From UBA3775 sp964584255 (GTDB lineage: Bacteria > Bacillota > Clostridia > Lachnospirales > Lachnospiraceae), in assembly GCA_964584255.1 (NCBI GenBank), contig CAZOZM010000005.1, forward strand, positions 79,259 to 143,258: a DNA stretch of 64,000 nucleotides, written 5' to 3'. Below are positions 33,952-42,934 of the stretch, piece after piece. The stretch's first letter is position 1. The number at the start of each line of letters is the position of its first letter. The notes beneath the pieces were generated by a model. It did no database searches, had not been told where the DNA came from, and worked only from the letters and a program-made list of their open reading frames with translations. Made by a program: the position numbers and the translations under genes.

Positions 33952-33977
33952 TTGTTTTCCTTTCATTTTAAACCTTT

Positions 33978-34826
33978 TTATATTGCAACAGGGATTTTAT
34001 CCACTGCCGGTCCATACTGATAATTGTCAAGTCTGAAATCGTCCTTTGTGAACTTGTAGAAGTCCTTTATCTCCGGATTCATCCAGAAATCCGGTGCCGG
34101 ATAAGACGGTCTTTCTATCAGTTCCTTAACAACATCTATATGTCTGTCATAAATATGTGCATCTGCGATAACATGTACAAATTCGCCGACATTCATGTCA
34201 CAACACTGTGCAATCATGTGCGTTAGTGCCGCATACTGTGCCACATTCCAGGCATTTGCCGCAAGTATGTCCTGAGAACGCTGATTAAGTATTGTATTAA
34301 GCACCAGTCTGTCTCCGTCCTTAGGCTTTGTGACATTAAAAGTCATGCTGTATGCGCACGGATAAAGATTCATCTCCGACAAATCCTGATGCACATATAT
34401 ATTTGTAAGGATTCGTCTTGAATACGGATTATTCTTTAAATCATAAATCACCCTGTCAACCTGGTCCATCATGCCTTCACGGTATTTATGTTTTATCCCC
34501 ATCTGATAGCCGTATGCCTTTCCTATTGAGCCGTCTTCGTCAGCCCACGCATCCCAGATATGTCCGCCAAAATCGTTAACATTATTTGATTTTTTCTGCC
34601 ATATCCAGAGTACTTCATCCACTGCTGACTTAAGAGGCGTTCTCCTCAGCGTAAGAGCCGGAAACTCCTTACTGAGATCATAGCGGTTCACCACGCCGAA
34701 TTTTTTTATCGTATATGCAGGTGTTCCGTCTTCCCAATGAGGACGTACCTTTTCACCCTCTGTACTTGTGCCGTTTTCAATTATATCCGAGCACATTTTT
34801 TTGAAGATTTCATCTGCCGCACTCAT
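33978..34826 (-). CDS. thyA: Thymidylate synthase (folate-dependent)
   Basis: Methylates dUMP to dTMP using methylene-tetrahydrofolate. The 282 residues carry the catalytic cysteine in NLYPCAYS (C157), FPALTLRRTPLKS, the arginine pair in YSRRI and the dUMP-binding region NQRSQDILAANAWNVAQYA. ATG 34826 has GGAGG 5 bases upstream; a longer open frame upstream lacks a site. Pairing with folA is functionally expected because ThyA produces dihydrofolate. Confidence 0.96.
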   Translation of the reverse strand: MSAADEIFKKMCSDIIENGTSTEGEKVRPHWEDGTPAYTIKKFGVVNRYDLSKEFPALTLRRTPLKSAVDEVLWIWQKKSNNVNDFGGHIWDAWADEDGSIGKAYGYQMGIKHKYREGMMDQVDRVIYDLKNNPYSRRILTNIYVHQDLSEMNLYPCAYSMTFNVTKPKDGDRLVLNTILNQRSQDILAANAWNVAQYAALTHMIAQCCDMNVGEFVHVIADAHIYDRHIDVVKELIERPSYPAPDFWMNPEIKDFYKFTKDDFRLDNYQYGPAVDKIPVAI

Positions 34827-34892
34827 TTTTTCCTCCTTATGTTTCAAAAACCGCCCGGGCGTTCCACAGGTTTTGCCCTTGCACCGGACAGA

Positions 34893-36143
34893 CTATTTTA
34901 AAAGTTTTTTCGGCACATATGCCTTGACGGCCACGCCGCCCTGACCATACTCCTCACTTAAAAGCTGACCGTATTTTCTTATGCTGTTGAGCCTTGCACC
35001 ATCCGAATACGGAATCACTTCTTCGATATATACTTTCATGTCCCTGAGTATCTTTTCGATTACCTCAAGCAGTTCCTGTATACCTTCTCCGGTTTTTGCA
35101 GAAATCTTAACGACATGATCCGCCTTTAAATCCTTTATAGTTGCGCCTTCGCAGACATCCTGTTTATTAAGTGCCGTCACGACCGGCTTTCCGTCTGCAG
35201 ACAGTTTTGCAAGAGTTTCATAAACCACCGCCATCTGTGTAAATGCGTCTTCATTTGACGAATCCACGACATGAAGAATTATATCGGCGTATGAAGCTTC
35301 TTCCAGAGTTGATTTAAAGGCTTCAACCAGATGATGAGGCAGCTTATTTATAAAACCGACCGTATCCGTAAACAGTATTTCCTGACCTCCCGGCAGTTTC
35401 AGATTTCTCGTTGTGGCATCCAATGTTGCAAAAAGCATGTCCGCCGCCAGTATATCAGAATCGGTAAGCCGGTTAAGCAGGGTTGATTTTCCGGCATTTG
35501 TATATCCGACTATTGCCACAACAGGCATCTGATTCTTTTCCCTCTGCTTTCTGAGAAGCTCCCTGTTCTTCACTATGTCCTTCAATTCGGCATTAAGCCT
35601 CGAAATACGGTCTCTGATAAGTCTTCTGTCCTGTTCAAGCTTTTTCTCGCCGGGTCCCCTTGTTCCTATACCGCCGCCAAGTCGGGACATTGCAATTCCT
35701 TTTCCGGTAAGTCTCTGCAGTGAATACTTGAGCTGTGCCAGTTCTACCTGTATCTTTCCTTCGCCCGTAACTGCATGTTTGGCGAATATATCAAGTATTA
35801 TCATAGTTCTGTCACATATTTTAACCGAAAGAACTTCCTCGAGATTTCTCATCTGTGCCGGCGAAAGTTCGTCATCCGTCACAATTGCATCAGCCTCAAG
35901 TTCTTCTATCATCTGTCTGAGTTCTTCTATCTTTCCTTTTCCGATATATGTCGCATTGTGAACTCTTTCACGATTCTGTATCAGTCTTCCGACCGTAACC
36001 GCACCGGCAGTCTTTACCAGTTCATCCAACTCATCCAGTGATGCTTCCGTTGTAAGATCGGTTTCTTCCGGTCTGGTATCAAGTGACACGGCAACCAGTA
36101 TAACCTTTTCCGGTTCTTCCTTAATTTCTATTGTTTTTGCCAT
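34893..36143 (-). CDS. hflX: GTPase HflX
   Basis: A ribosome-associated GTPase that splits stalled 70S/100S particles. The 416 residues contain the HflX N-terminal domain (VTVGRLIQNRERVHNATYIGKGKIEEL), the glycine-rich linker (SRLGGGIGTRGPGEKKLE), G1 VGYTNAGKST, G3 DTVGFI and G4 NKQD. Two ATGs overlap the stop of the TPR lipoprotein gene (AATGATGG). The second (36143) is preferred on spacing from GGAGG, giving a TGATG overlap and likely translational coupling. Confidence 0.95.
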   Translation of the reverse strand: MAKTIEIKEEPEKVILVAVSLDTRPEETDLTTEASLDELDELVKTAGAVTVGRLIQNRERVHNATYIGKGKIEELRQMIEELEADAIVTDDELSPAQMRNLEEVLSVKICDRTMIILDIFAKHAVTGEGKIQVELAQLKYSLQRLTGKGIAMSRLGGGIGTRGPGEKKLEQDRRLIRDRISRLNAELKDIVKNRELLRKQREKNQMPVVAIVGYTNAGKSTLLNRLTDSDILAADMLFATLDATTRNLKLPGGQEILFTDTVGFINKLPHHLVEAFKSTLEEASYADIILHVVDSSNEDAFTQMAVVYETLAKLSADGKPVVTALNKQDVCEGATIKDLKADHVVKISAKTGEGIQELLEVIEKILRDMKVYIEEVIPYSDGARLNSIRKYGQLLSEEYGQGGVAVKAYVPKKLLK

Positions 36144-37375
36144 CATTCCTCCGGTTCCGCTTCTGAATCAGACGGTGTACTCTCCTCCACCATATCAACC
36201 GGCACGGCGGTTGATCTCTGACTCAGGAAATTGTACTCCTGTGCCGCTCCTTCATCCTCAGGATACTCTACAACATATTTTTCCAACAGATACAATGCCT
36301 CCGGCAGTTTTCCATTGCCTTCATAACATGCTATTCTGTTTCTCTTCAACTGCTTTTCAACGCCGGACATTTTAAACATAAGTCCCTTGTTTATCCATTC
36401 CAAAGCCTCATCATACTGTCCGCTTCTTATAAGACATACCGAAATGTCATTGCATACCGTCGGTGATTCAACAACCGTGCTGTCGGCATATTCGTTAAAA
36501 AGCTGCGATGCACGTTCATAATCACCTTCCATGAGACATATTTCAGCGAGATAAAATCCGGCTTCTTCTATACCATTCGCCATGGCATATTCCATTTCGT
36601 CCCTTGCCGAGTCAAACTTCTGCTGATAATAATGAATGACTCCGAGATAGTATTTGTCTTTATCTGTTTTTATGTCCAAAAGTGAGGCAAGAAAAAGTGC
36701 CTCTTCAGCCTGTTCCTTCTTACCGAGTTCGATATAACTGGATGCCAGCCCTATATAAATTTCAAAATCCGACTGATTGTACAATTCGGCAGAATTATAA
36801 TCGTTTACTGCTTCATTGAGCTTTCCCGTTTCACGGTACAAGTCCGCTCTCGCCTTGTAGACTGCGGCATTTTCCGAATCACGCTCTATAAGCTCTGTAT
36901 ATATTTTTTCCGCTCCTTCAGTATCTCCGTTAAGCTTTAAGGCATTTGCCTTGTAGTAGCTGATATCATTATTCCACTCTTCCGCCTCATCTATATCAAG
37001 CGCTTTGTCAAAATTTTCTATGGATTTGTCATAATCCTTGCTCTGGAGATATGCCATTCCGATTCCTCTGTAGGCATATTTGTTTATTTTCTGTGCCGAA
37101 CCCGATTTTTTATCGGTTATCGTACTGTTAAACTTTTCAATTGCTTCTTCCTGACGGCCAAGCTGAATAAGTATCATGGCATAGTTTTGAATATACTCCG
37201 TGTTATCCTCATCACCTTCAAGTGCTTTTTCAAGATACTCTCCCGCCTGCTCATAATCCATGTTTTCATAGAATTCCATACCTTCACGATTGTACTGTGA
37301 AGCACTCTTTCCTCCGCAACCGGTAAGCATAAGGCCTGCCGCAATTATCATTGCGGAAAAAACATATTTTCTCAT
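36143..37375 (-). CDS. TPR-repeat lipoprotein
   Basis: A 410-residue exported lipoprotein. The signal peptide ends in a lipobox LMLTGCGG (Cys about 20), followed by at least eight tetratricopeptide-like repeats (for example EFYENMDYEQAGEYLEKALE and YAYRGIGMAYLQSKDYDKSI) and an acidic tail. The TPRs suggest a scaffold for an envelope complex; the partner is unknown. It has a GGGAG site 8 bases before the ATG and is coupled to hflX, an odd pairing of an envelope protein with a cytosolic GTPase. Confidence 0.88.
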   Translation of the reverse strand: MRKYVFSAMIIAAGLMLTGCGGKSASQYNREGMEFYENMDYEQAGEYLEKALEGDEDNTEYIQNYAMILIQLGRQEEAIEKFNSTITDKKSGSAQKINKYAYRGIGMAYLQSKDYDKSIENFDKALDIDEAEEWNNDISYYKANALKLNGDTEGAEKIYTELIERDSENAAVYKARADLYRETGKLNEAVNDYNSAELYNQSDFEIYIGLASSYIELGKKEQAEEALFLASLLDIKTDKDKYYLGVIHYYQQKFDSARDEMEYAMANGIEEAGFYLAEICLMEGDYERASQLFNEYADSTVVESPTVCNDISVCLIRSGQYDEALEWINKGLMFKMSGVEKQLKRNRIACYEGNGKLPEALYLLEKYVVEYPEDEGAAQEYNFLSQRSTAVPVDMVEESTPSDSEAEPEE

Positions 37376-37458
37376 TTGCGAATCTCCCGTTAATTAGATT
37401 TTTTCATTTATACGGAAATCATATTCAAGTCCGCATTAATGAAATACTTTTCACAATT

Positions 37459-37552
37459 CACTGAATCAGTGTCCGCTGGTCTGTTATACATATGCATCGT
37501 GTATTCCTGTGCATATGCATAACAGACCGGCGGTCATCACGACGACCGCCGG
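37459..37552 (-). terminator. Structured 3' region of putP: three consecutive inverted repeats
   Basis: From the putP end: a 9-bp GC-rich stem (37527-37535 with 37544-37552), then a 19-bp stem with one G-U pair (37478-37496 with 37510-37528), then a CACTGAATCAGTG palindrome (37459-37471). The first two overlap by two bases and are mutually exclusive at their tips. There is no T-run, so termination would be non-canonical. Confidence 0.5.
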
Positions 37553-37559
37553 AATTCAG

Positions 37560-39071
37560 TTAAATATTACCGTTTTTGGCATCTTCAAATTCCTGAAGAA
37601 TCTCCTCACTTGGTGCCTTTGTGCAAAGTGAAACAATTACAATTGCCGCAAGACTTAAGAAGAATCCGACAAGAAGTGAATAAACTCCTGTTACCACATA
37701 AATTGTCTCGCCGTTTACCAATGGAACATAATCCCATATGATTACGGTTAACGCTCCTGTAATAATACCTAAAAAAGCACCCGGAAGGTTTGTACGCTTC
37801 CAGAAAAGCGAACAGATAACAAGCGGTCCGAATGCAGAACCGAGACCTGCCCATGCATCAGATACAAGATCCATGATGGAATTTGAAGGATCAAGTGCAA
37901 TCAGGAAAGCAAGAATTGCAATAACAATTACGGTTATTCTGCTTACCATAAGTACTTTTTTGTCATCGGCATCCTTTTTCAGTACACTCTTATAAATATC
38001 TGAAGATACACTTGATGCACTTACAAGAAGCTGTGAATCCGCTGTTGACATGATTGCTGCAAGTATTCCGCAAAGGAAAATTCCTCCGATAATGGGAATA
38101 TTGAATTCGGAAACAAAAATTTTCTCTATCATTTCGATAAACACTTTTTCCGTATCATCGATTGCAGGAAGATAAGCACGTCCGATAATACCGATTATAC
38201 ATGCCGCAAAAAGAGAAATTGCCACCCATGTAATTGCCACAACTTTTGACTTTGTGAGCTCCTTTTCATCTCTTACGGCCATAAATCTTACAAGAATATG
38301 AGGCATTCCCATGTATCCGAGTCCCCATGCAAGCTGGGAAACAATGTCTATTACTGACGTCTCACCCGAAGCATTAATAACCGGATTAAGGAAATTGGCA
38401 GTTCCTTCCTGTACCGCAATGTTTGCCGCAACATCTCCGCCAATTAATATGTATGCAATTATAGGAACTGAAATAAGTCCGACAAGCATAAGCATTCCCT
38501 GAATAAAGTCAGTTGCGCATACGGCAAAGAAGCCACCGAAGAATGTATATACAAGAATAACTCCCGCACCTATTGAAAGTGCAACCGTGTAGTCAATTCC
38601 CAAAACCGTACTGAAAAGTTTTCCGCCTGCCGAGAGAGCCGAAGCTGTGTAAACAAGGAAGAAAATAACGATAACTATTGAAGATGACAGAAGAAGAACT
38701 CTTGACTTATCGTGAAATCTGTTCTCAAAGAATGCCGGAAGCGTAAGTGAATTATTTGCCCTGATTGTATATCTTCTGAGTCTCTTTGATATAAAGAGCC
38801 AGTTACATACAGTTCCGATAAAAAGTCCTACTGCAATCCAGATCTGTCCGGTTCCGAATGCATATATCGAACCCGGAAGACCCATTAAAAGCCATCCTGA
38901 CATATCCGAAGCCTGTGCCGAAAGTGCCGCCACAAAGCCGCCAAGCTGTCTGCCTCCAAGGAAGTAGTCTGCTGCATCATTATTCTTCTTTGCACAGACT
39001 ATGCCGACGATTATCATTGCAACAAGATAAATTGCAAATGCTATAAGTATCCATACCAGTGAATCCTTCAT
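37560..39071 (-). CDS. putP: Sodium/proline symporter
   Basis: An SSS-family Na+/solute symporter for L-proline uptake. The 503 residues have about 13 helices, with the PutP-type N-terminus (DYFLGGRQLGGFVAALSAQASDMS split over two helices, then GWLLMGLPG) and ISTADSQLLVSASSV-type sodium-site residues in helix 8 (AAIMSTADSQLLV). It has GAGG about 11 bases before the ATG. It is 40 bases downstream of the cytosolic GH5 gene, so possibly on the same transcript. Confidence 0.92.
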   Translation of the reverse strand: MKDSLVWILIAFAIYLVAMIIVGIVCAKKNNDAADYFLGGRQLGGFVAALSAQASDMSGWLLMGLPGSIYAFGTGQIWIAVGLFIGTVCNWLFISKRLRRYTIRANNSLTLPAFFENRFHDKSRVLLLSSSIVIVIFFLVYTASALSAGGKLFSTVLGIDYTVALSIGAGVILVYTFFGGFFAVCATDFIQGMLMLVGLISVPIIAYILIGGDVAANIAVQEGTANFLNPVINASGETSVIDIVSQLAWGLGYMGMPHILVRFMAVRDEKELTKSKVVAITWVAISLFAACIIGIIGRAYLPAIDDTEKVFIEMIEKIFVSEFNIPIIGGIFLCGILAAIMSTADSQLLVSASSVSSDIYKSVLKKDADDKKVLMVSRITVIVIAILAFLIALDPSNSIMDLVSDAWAGLGSAFGPLVICSLFWKRTNLPGAFLGIITGALTVIIWDYVPLVNGETIYVVTGVYSLLVGFFLSLAAIVIVSLCTKAPSEEILQEFEDAKNGNI

Positions 39072-39111
39072 GAAAAAGTGACCTCTCTTTTTTACTCTTT
39101 AGTTAATCTGA

Positions 39112-40125
39112 TTATTCCGCAAGACTTGCGAACCACTTTCCGCTTTCGGAAAGTTCATCCTTTGTCCATCCTGTTGTTTTACTGCAGTCAGGCGAAATCA
39201 TTGCAGATGCTTCATTCTTATTGGAAAGGTTCCAAATAGAATAACTTATTGAATTTTCCTTGAGGAATTCCATCCATCTGTCTGTTTCCTCATAATCAAT
39301 GTCTCCATCACCGGATGCATCCGTAATTCCATATTCCGTAACATAGATTGCAACACCCTTATCCATTGCATAGGTTGCCGTGTCTCTGAGCCACTGCTTA
39401 TGTGTTGATGCGTAAAAATGAAGCGCATACATGACATTTTCAAATTCAAGCGGTGAATCTGCCGCCTCATTTACTTTCTGTGACCAAATTGGAGTTCCGC
39501 ATACAATTACGCTGCCCGGAACATTCTTTCTTATTACAGGAATAACTTCATTTGCATAAGCCTTGATGTCATCCCAGGTACATACATCATCTCCACGCTT
39601 TGAACCGTCAGGAAGGGTTGCAAGCTCCAAAATCTGATTCCAGTCACAATACTGATTTGGCTCGTTACAGATTTCATAAATTACATTGTCATAATCTTTA
39701 AGTTCAGCTGACATCTTATCAAAAAACTTTATTGCCATATCCTTATTCATGTTTGGATTGTAGTCAAAAAGAATATGCCAGTCTATCATACAATAAATTC
39801 CGAGTTCAGAGCACTTTTTAACACTCCTTAAGACCATTTCTTCAAGTTCTGCCCTGTGTTCATCCGAACCGTCTGAATAACCGAGGTCTCCGTCTGCCAT
39901 TGCAGTATACATTGCAAGTCTGTATATTTCCATTCCCCAGTTATCTGCCATGAATTCGATTGCATCATCATTAACAAACTCAGGAAAACTGTTCATATTG
40001 TGTGTGCTTACACCCTTGAGCTGAACAGGCTCTCCATTCTTGTCTACAAGGTACTTTCCCTTAACACTTAAAGCACCATGCTTTCCATAAACTGTTTCTT
40101 TACCGTTTCTTACTTTTGCTATCAT
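39112..40125 (-). CDS. GH5 endoglucanase-type glycoside hydrolase without signal peptide
   Basis: A family 5 (subfamily 2-like) retaining beta-glycanase. In its 337 residues the acid/base glutamate lies in YEICNEPNQY and the nucleophile in YVTEYGITDASG; other conserved blocks are LKGVSTHNMNSFPEF, YRLAMY, MIDWHIL and YALHFYA. The N-terminus MIAKVRNGKETVYGKHGALS has no hydrophobic stretch or lipobox, so it is predicted to stay in the cytosol, unlike most cellulases. AAAGGA precedes the ATG. It is 16 bases downstream of the zinc-ribbon membrane protein gene. The substrate could be an imported oligosaccharide. Confidence 0.9.
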   Translation of the reverse strand: MIAKVRNGKETVYGKHGALSVKGKYLVDKNGEPVQLKGVSTHNMNSFPEFVNDDAIEFMADNWGMEIYRLAMYTAMADGDLGYSDGSDEHRAELEEMVLRSVKKCSELGIYCMIDWHILFDYNPNMNKDMAIKFFDKMSAELKDYDNVIYEICNEPNQYCDWNQILELATLPDGSKRGDDVCTWDDIKAYANEVIPVIRKNVPGSVIVCGTPIWSQKVNEAADSPLEFENVMYALHFYASTHKQWLRDTATYAMDKGVAIYVTEYGITDASGDGDIDYEETDRWMEFLKENSISYSIWNLSNKNEASAMISPDCSKTTGWTKDELSESGKWFASLAE

Positions 40126-40141
40126 AATTTATCCTTTCCAT

Positions 40142-42878
40142 TTACTGATTTACTATTGCAATGAAATCATCATCATAGATGTTTTCTCCATTGTTTGTTC
40201 TGGTTCCCGTTCCAGTGCAGTTTTCCGTTGCCGGATTTGTAACCGCATATCCGGCAAAGCCACCGGAACTCACTCCGATTTTTGCCGTGTTTTCAATTGT
40301 AGCGGTCGATTCAATGTTTTTATAAGTTCCGCCATTTATGTATCCGAAGGCACCGCCGGCATGACCGTCAATCTGCGAATCTGTTTTTATGCTTCCTTCA
40401 CACTTTGTTTCTGAAACTTCCGCTTCCGAAATACTTCCGACTAAACCTCCGCACATTACCATTCCGGAAACGCTTCCCGTTGATTTTGCCGAAATTTCCG
40501 TAGTCACCTCTCCTGCGGTAAGGCTTCCCGCCTTAACCTGTCCTGCAATACCGCCGGAATAGTTTATGTTTGCGCCTTCCGTTTCAAGTGTGACCTTTAC
40601 CGTTACGTCAGAAACCGTCGTATCTGTCAGAAGACCTGCTGCTCCGCCTGAAATAACAAAGGATGCGTCTCCACCTGCTTTTGAAACCACGATACAGTCT
40701 CCGGTAAGTTTCTCTGCCGTAACCGACCCCGCATATCCGTAAACGCCACCGGCATAAACATAGTAAATACCGGAAACATTAACCTGTGCCCTGCTGTCAA
40801 GAGTTGAGGCCATACCGCCCTGATGCCAGCCAAAAATACCTCCAGCCATAGCAACTCCGTCTGCTGCATCTGCGTTTGCCGACACAGCATTTTCGGACGA
40901 GGCTGACTCTACATCCGTTTCTGCAGCATAACCGCATATACCTCCGGCATAAACATTTCCGGAACCGCTTATGCTTACCGTACCCTTAGAATTAAAATCC
41001 TTTAGTTTCGCTGATTTTACATATCCTGCCACGGCACCGCCGTCATTTGTATCTCCGGAAGTTGCTGACACAAGTTCTCCGTCCGTCGTAACTGTTTCCA
41101 GACTTCCACCGTTTACTGCTCCGGCAAATATTCCCGCACAGACACGATGACTTCCGTTTACATTTATCTTACCATCTGCATTACAGTTTTTTATTACGGT
41201 TTCATATGTACATCCGGCAAGTACACCGGCATAGATTTCTCCGGACTCATTACTGATACCGATTGTTCCGTTCTTCACTGTAAGATTTGATATTTCCGCA
41301 CTGTATGTTGCTCCGAAAAGACCACACACCATGTTATTGGAATACTTTTCTGTCATCGAAGAAATAAATGCTTCTCCGATATTAAAATCGCTTATTGTAT
41401 GTCCGTCTCCGTCAAACACGCCCGAGAAGGCATACACCGTATCCTTACCGTCTTCCTGCATCGAATAGTATCCTGCAGGAGTCCAGTCAAGACCACCAAG
41501 TGAAATATCGTTTTTAAGTTTAAAATATACACCTGAAAAATTAACGCCTCTGTTAACTTCTTCCGCCATATAAGCAAGTTCACTGCCTGTACTTATTATA
41601 TAAGGACTTTCCGCAGTTCCCTGCCCCTCCGTAAACTTAAGGGCAATACTTCCGTCCCATGCATCAGCCGAATCAGACGGGGCATAGGTGTCTCCCTTGT
41701 TTTCCGAAGCTGACTGTTCCGTTGCGCTGCCGTCTGTTCTTCCGGAATCGTTGCCCGGAACCCGTGAAAGCTCATTTCTGAGAAGAAACGCAATTATAAT
41801 TATAAGAACAATGATTCCGGCCGAAAAGATAAGAATTTTTTTCTTTGAACTTTCCGTTTCATCCTTTTGTCTTAAGGTTCTTCCTGCGTTTTTACCCCAG
41901 ATTTCCTCATCAGGCTCATATTTCATCTCGCAGTATACCAGCTCATCTTCACCGGATTCTTCCCGGACATCCATCTGGTAATCTTCCTGCTCGAATTCTT
42001 CTATATATTCAAAACTGTCATTTTCAGTTTTCTTATCGGATTCCGTTACTCTTTTTGCACTATTAAGTTTTTCAGCCTGTTCCTGCAGTTCTCTGGCTTT
42101 TTCTTCAAGCTTGGCAGCACGCTCTTCAGCTGCCTGCTGTTCTGCCTTAAGTCTTTCCAGATTTTCCGCTCTTGCTGCTTCTTCTGCCGCTTTTCTTTCT
42201 GCTTCCGCTCTTGCCGCTTCTTCCGCTGCTTNNNNNNNNNNNNNNNNNNNNNNNNNNNNNNNNNNNNNNNNNNNNNNNNNNNNNNNNNNNNNNNNNNNNN
42301 NNNNNNNNNNNNNNNNNNNNNNNNNNNNNNNTTGCCGCTTCTTCTGCCGCTTTTCTTTCTGCTTCCGCTCTTGCCGCTTCTTCCGCTGCTTTTCTTTCCG
42401 CTTCCGCTCTTGCCGCTTCTTCTGCCGCTTTTCTTTCCGCTTCCGCTCTTGCCGCTTCTTCTGCCGCTTTTCTTTCTGCTTCCGCTCTTGCCGCTTCTTC
42501 CGCCGCTTTTCTTTCCGCTTCCGCTCTTGCCGCTTCTTCCGCTGCTTTTCTTTCCGCTAAAATAACAGCCTTCTTCTTCTCCATTTCACGAGCATTGATT
42601 CTGTTTTTTAAATCTTCTACCCTTTTTCCAAGAGGCATGTCATCCTCTTTCTTTTTCTCTTCAGATTCAAGCTGTTTTGTTTCTCTGTATTTAATTTTAG
42701 CCTCTTCAATGACTTCTCTTTCTTTTTTTGAAAGAGCATCAACACCGACAAGAGGCCTTGGAACTCTGGAAATCTCACCAAGTCCCAAATCCACATTGTC
42801 CACGGGTTCTCCACAGAACCCGCAGAATGTGTCTGATGGATAAAGCTTTTCTCCGCATTTTTTACATTTTGATGCCAT
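40142..42878 (-). CDS. Zinc-ribbon / Ala-Glu-rich coiled-coil repeat / membrane / GLUG-like repeat protein (interrupted by assembly gap)
   Basis: Read as one gene across the N gap. N-terminus: a zinc ribbon CKKCGEKLYPSDTFCGFCG (two CxxC pairs) and a linker. Then comes a 13-residue repeat AEAERKAAEEAAR (39 bp), a TolA-like helical rod, about six copies before the gap and two after it, leading into more coiled coil. Then one membrane helix (ILIFSAGIIVLIIIIAFLL, about 45 codons after an internal ATG at 41974), and an external domain of about 480 residues of Gly/Ala-rich beta repeats (for example GVLAGCTYETVIKNC, AGGIFGWHQGG) resembling GLUG/M26 repeats. The frame after the gap is open upstream of 41974 and reads the same repeat, so a separate gene starting there is unlikely. 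It probably spans from cytosol to wall. Function unknown. Confidence 0.82.
42170..42557 (-). repeat. 39-bp tandem repeat encoding AEAERKAAEEAAR, partly lost in the assembly gap
   Basis: In-frame 39-bp units with mostly silent variation (ccgctt/ctgctt alternations) on both sides of the Ns. Matching phases across the gap require a true missing length of 18 + 39n bases. Confidence 0.92.
42232..42331. other. Assembly gap of 100 Ns
   Basis: Exactly 100 Ns, the usual placeholder for unknown length, inside the 39-bp tandem repeat. 100 is not a multiple of three and would break the otherwise continuous frame, so it is not the true length. Confidence 0.99.
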
Positions 42879-42934
42879 ATCTCACCTCATATGATACAAA
42901 AAGTATCTGTTTATTCTCCCTGACCTCCGGGATA

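Noticed and set aside
40142..41974. A separate 610-residue gene starting at the ATG 41974
   Set aside because: The frame is open upstream and encodes continuing coiled coil in phase with the repeat; no ribosome site precedes 41974.
42147..42231. Ser/Gly/Lys/Arg-rich C-terminal tail of the zinc-ribbon protein
   Set aside because: It appears only if the 100-N gap is taken as real length, which shifts the frame; the in-frame reading continues the Ala/Glu repeat.
42332..42560. CRISPR array
   Set aside because: The 39-bp units are directly adjacent with no spacers and encode an in-frame protein repeat.
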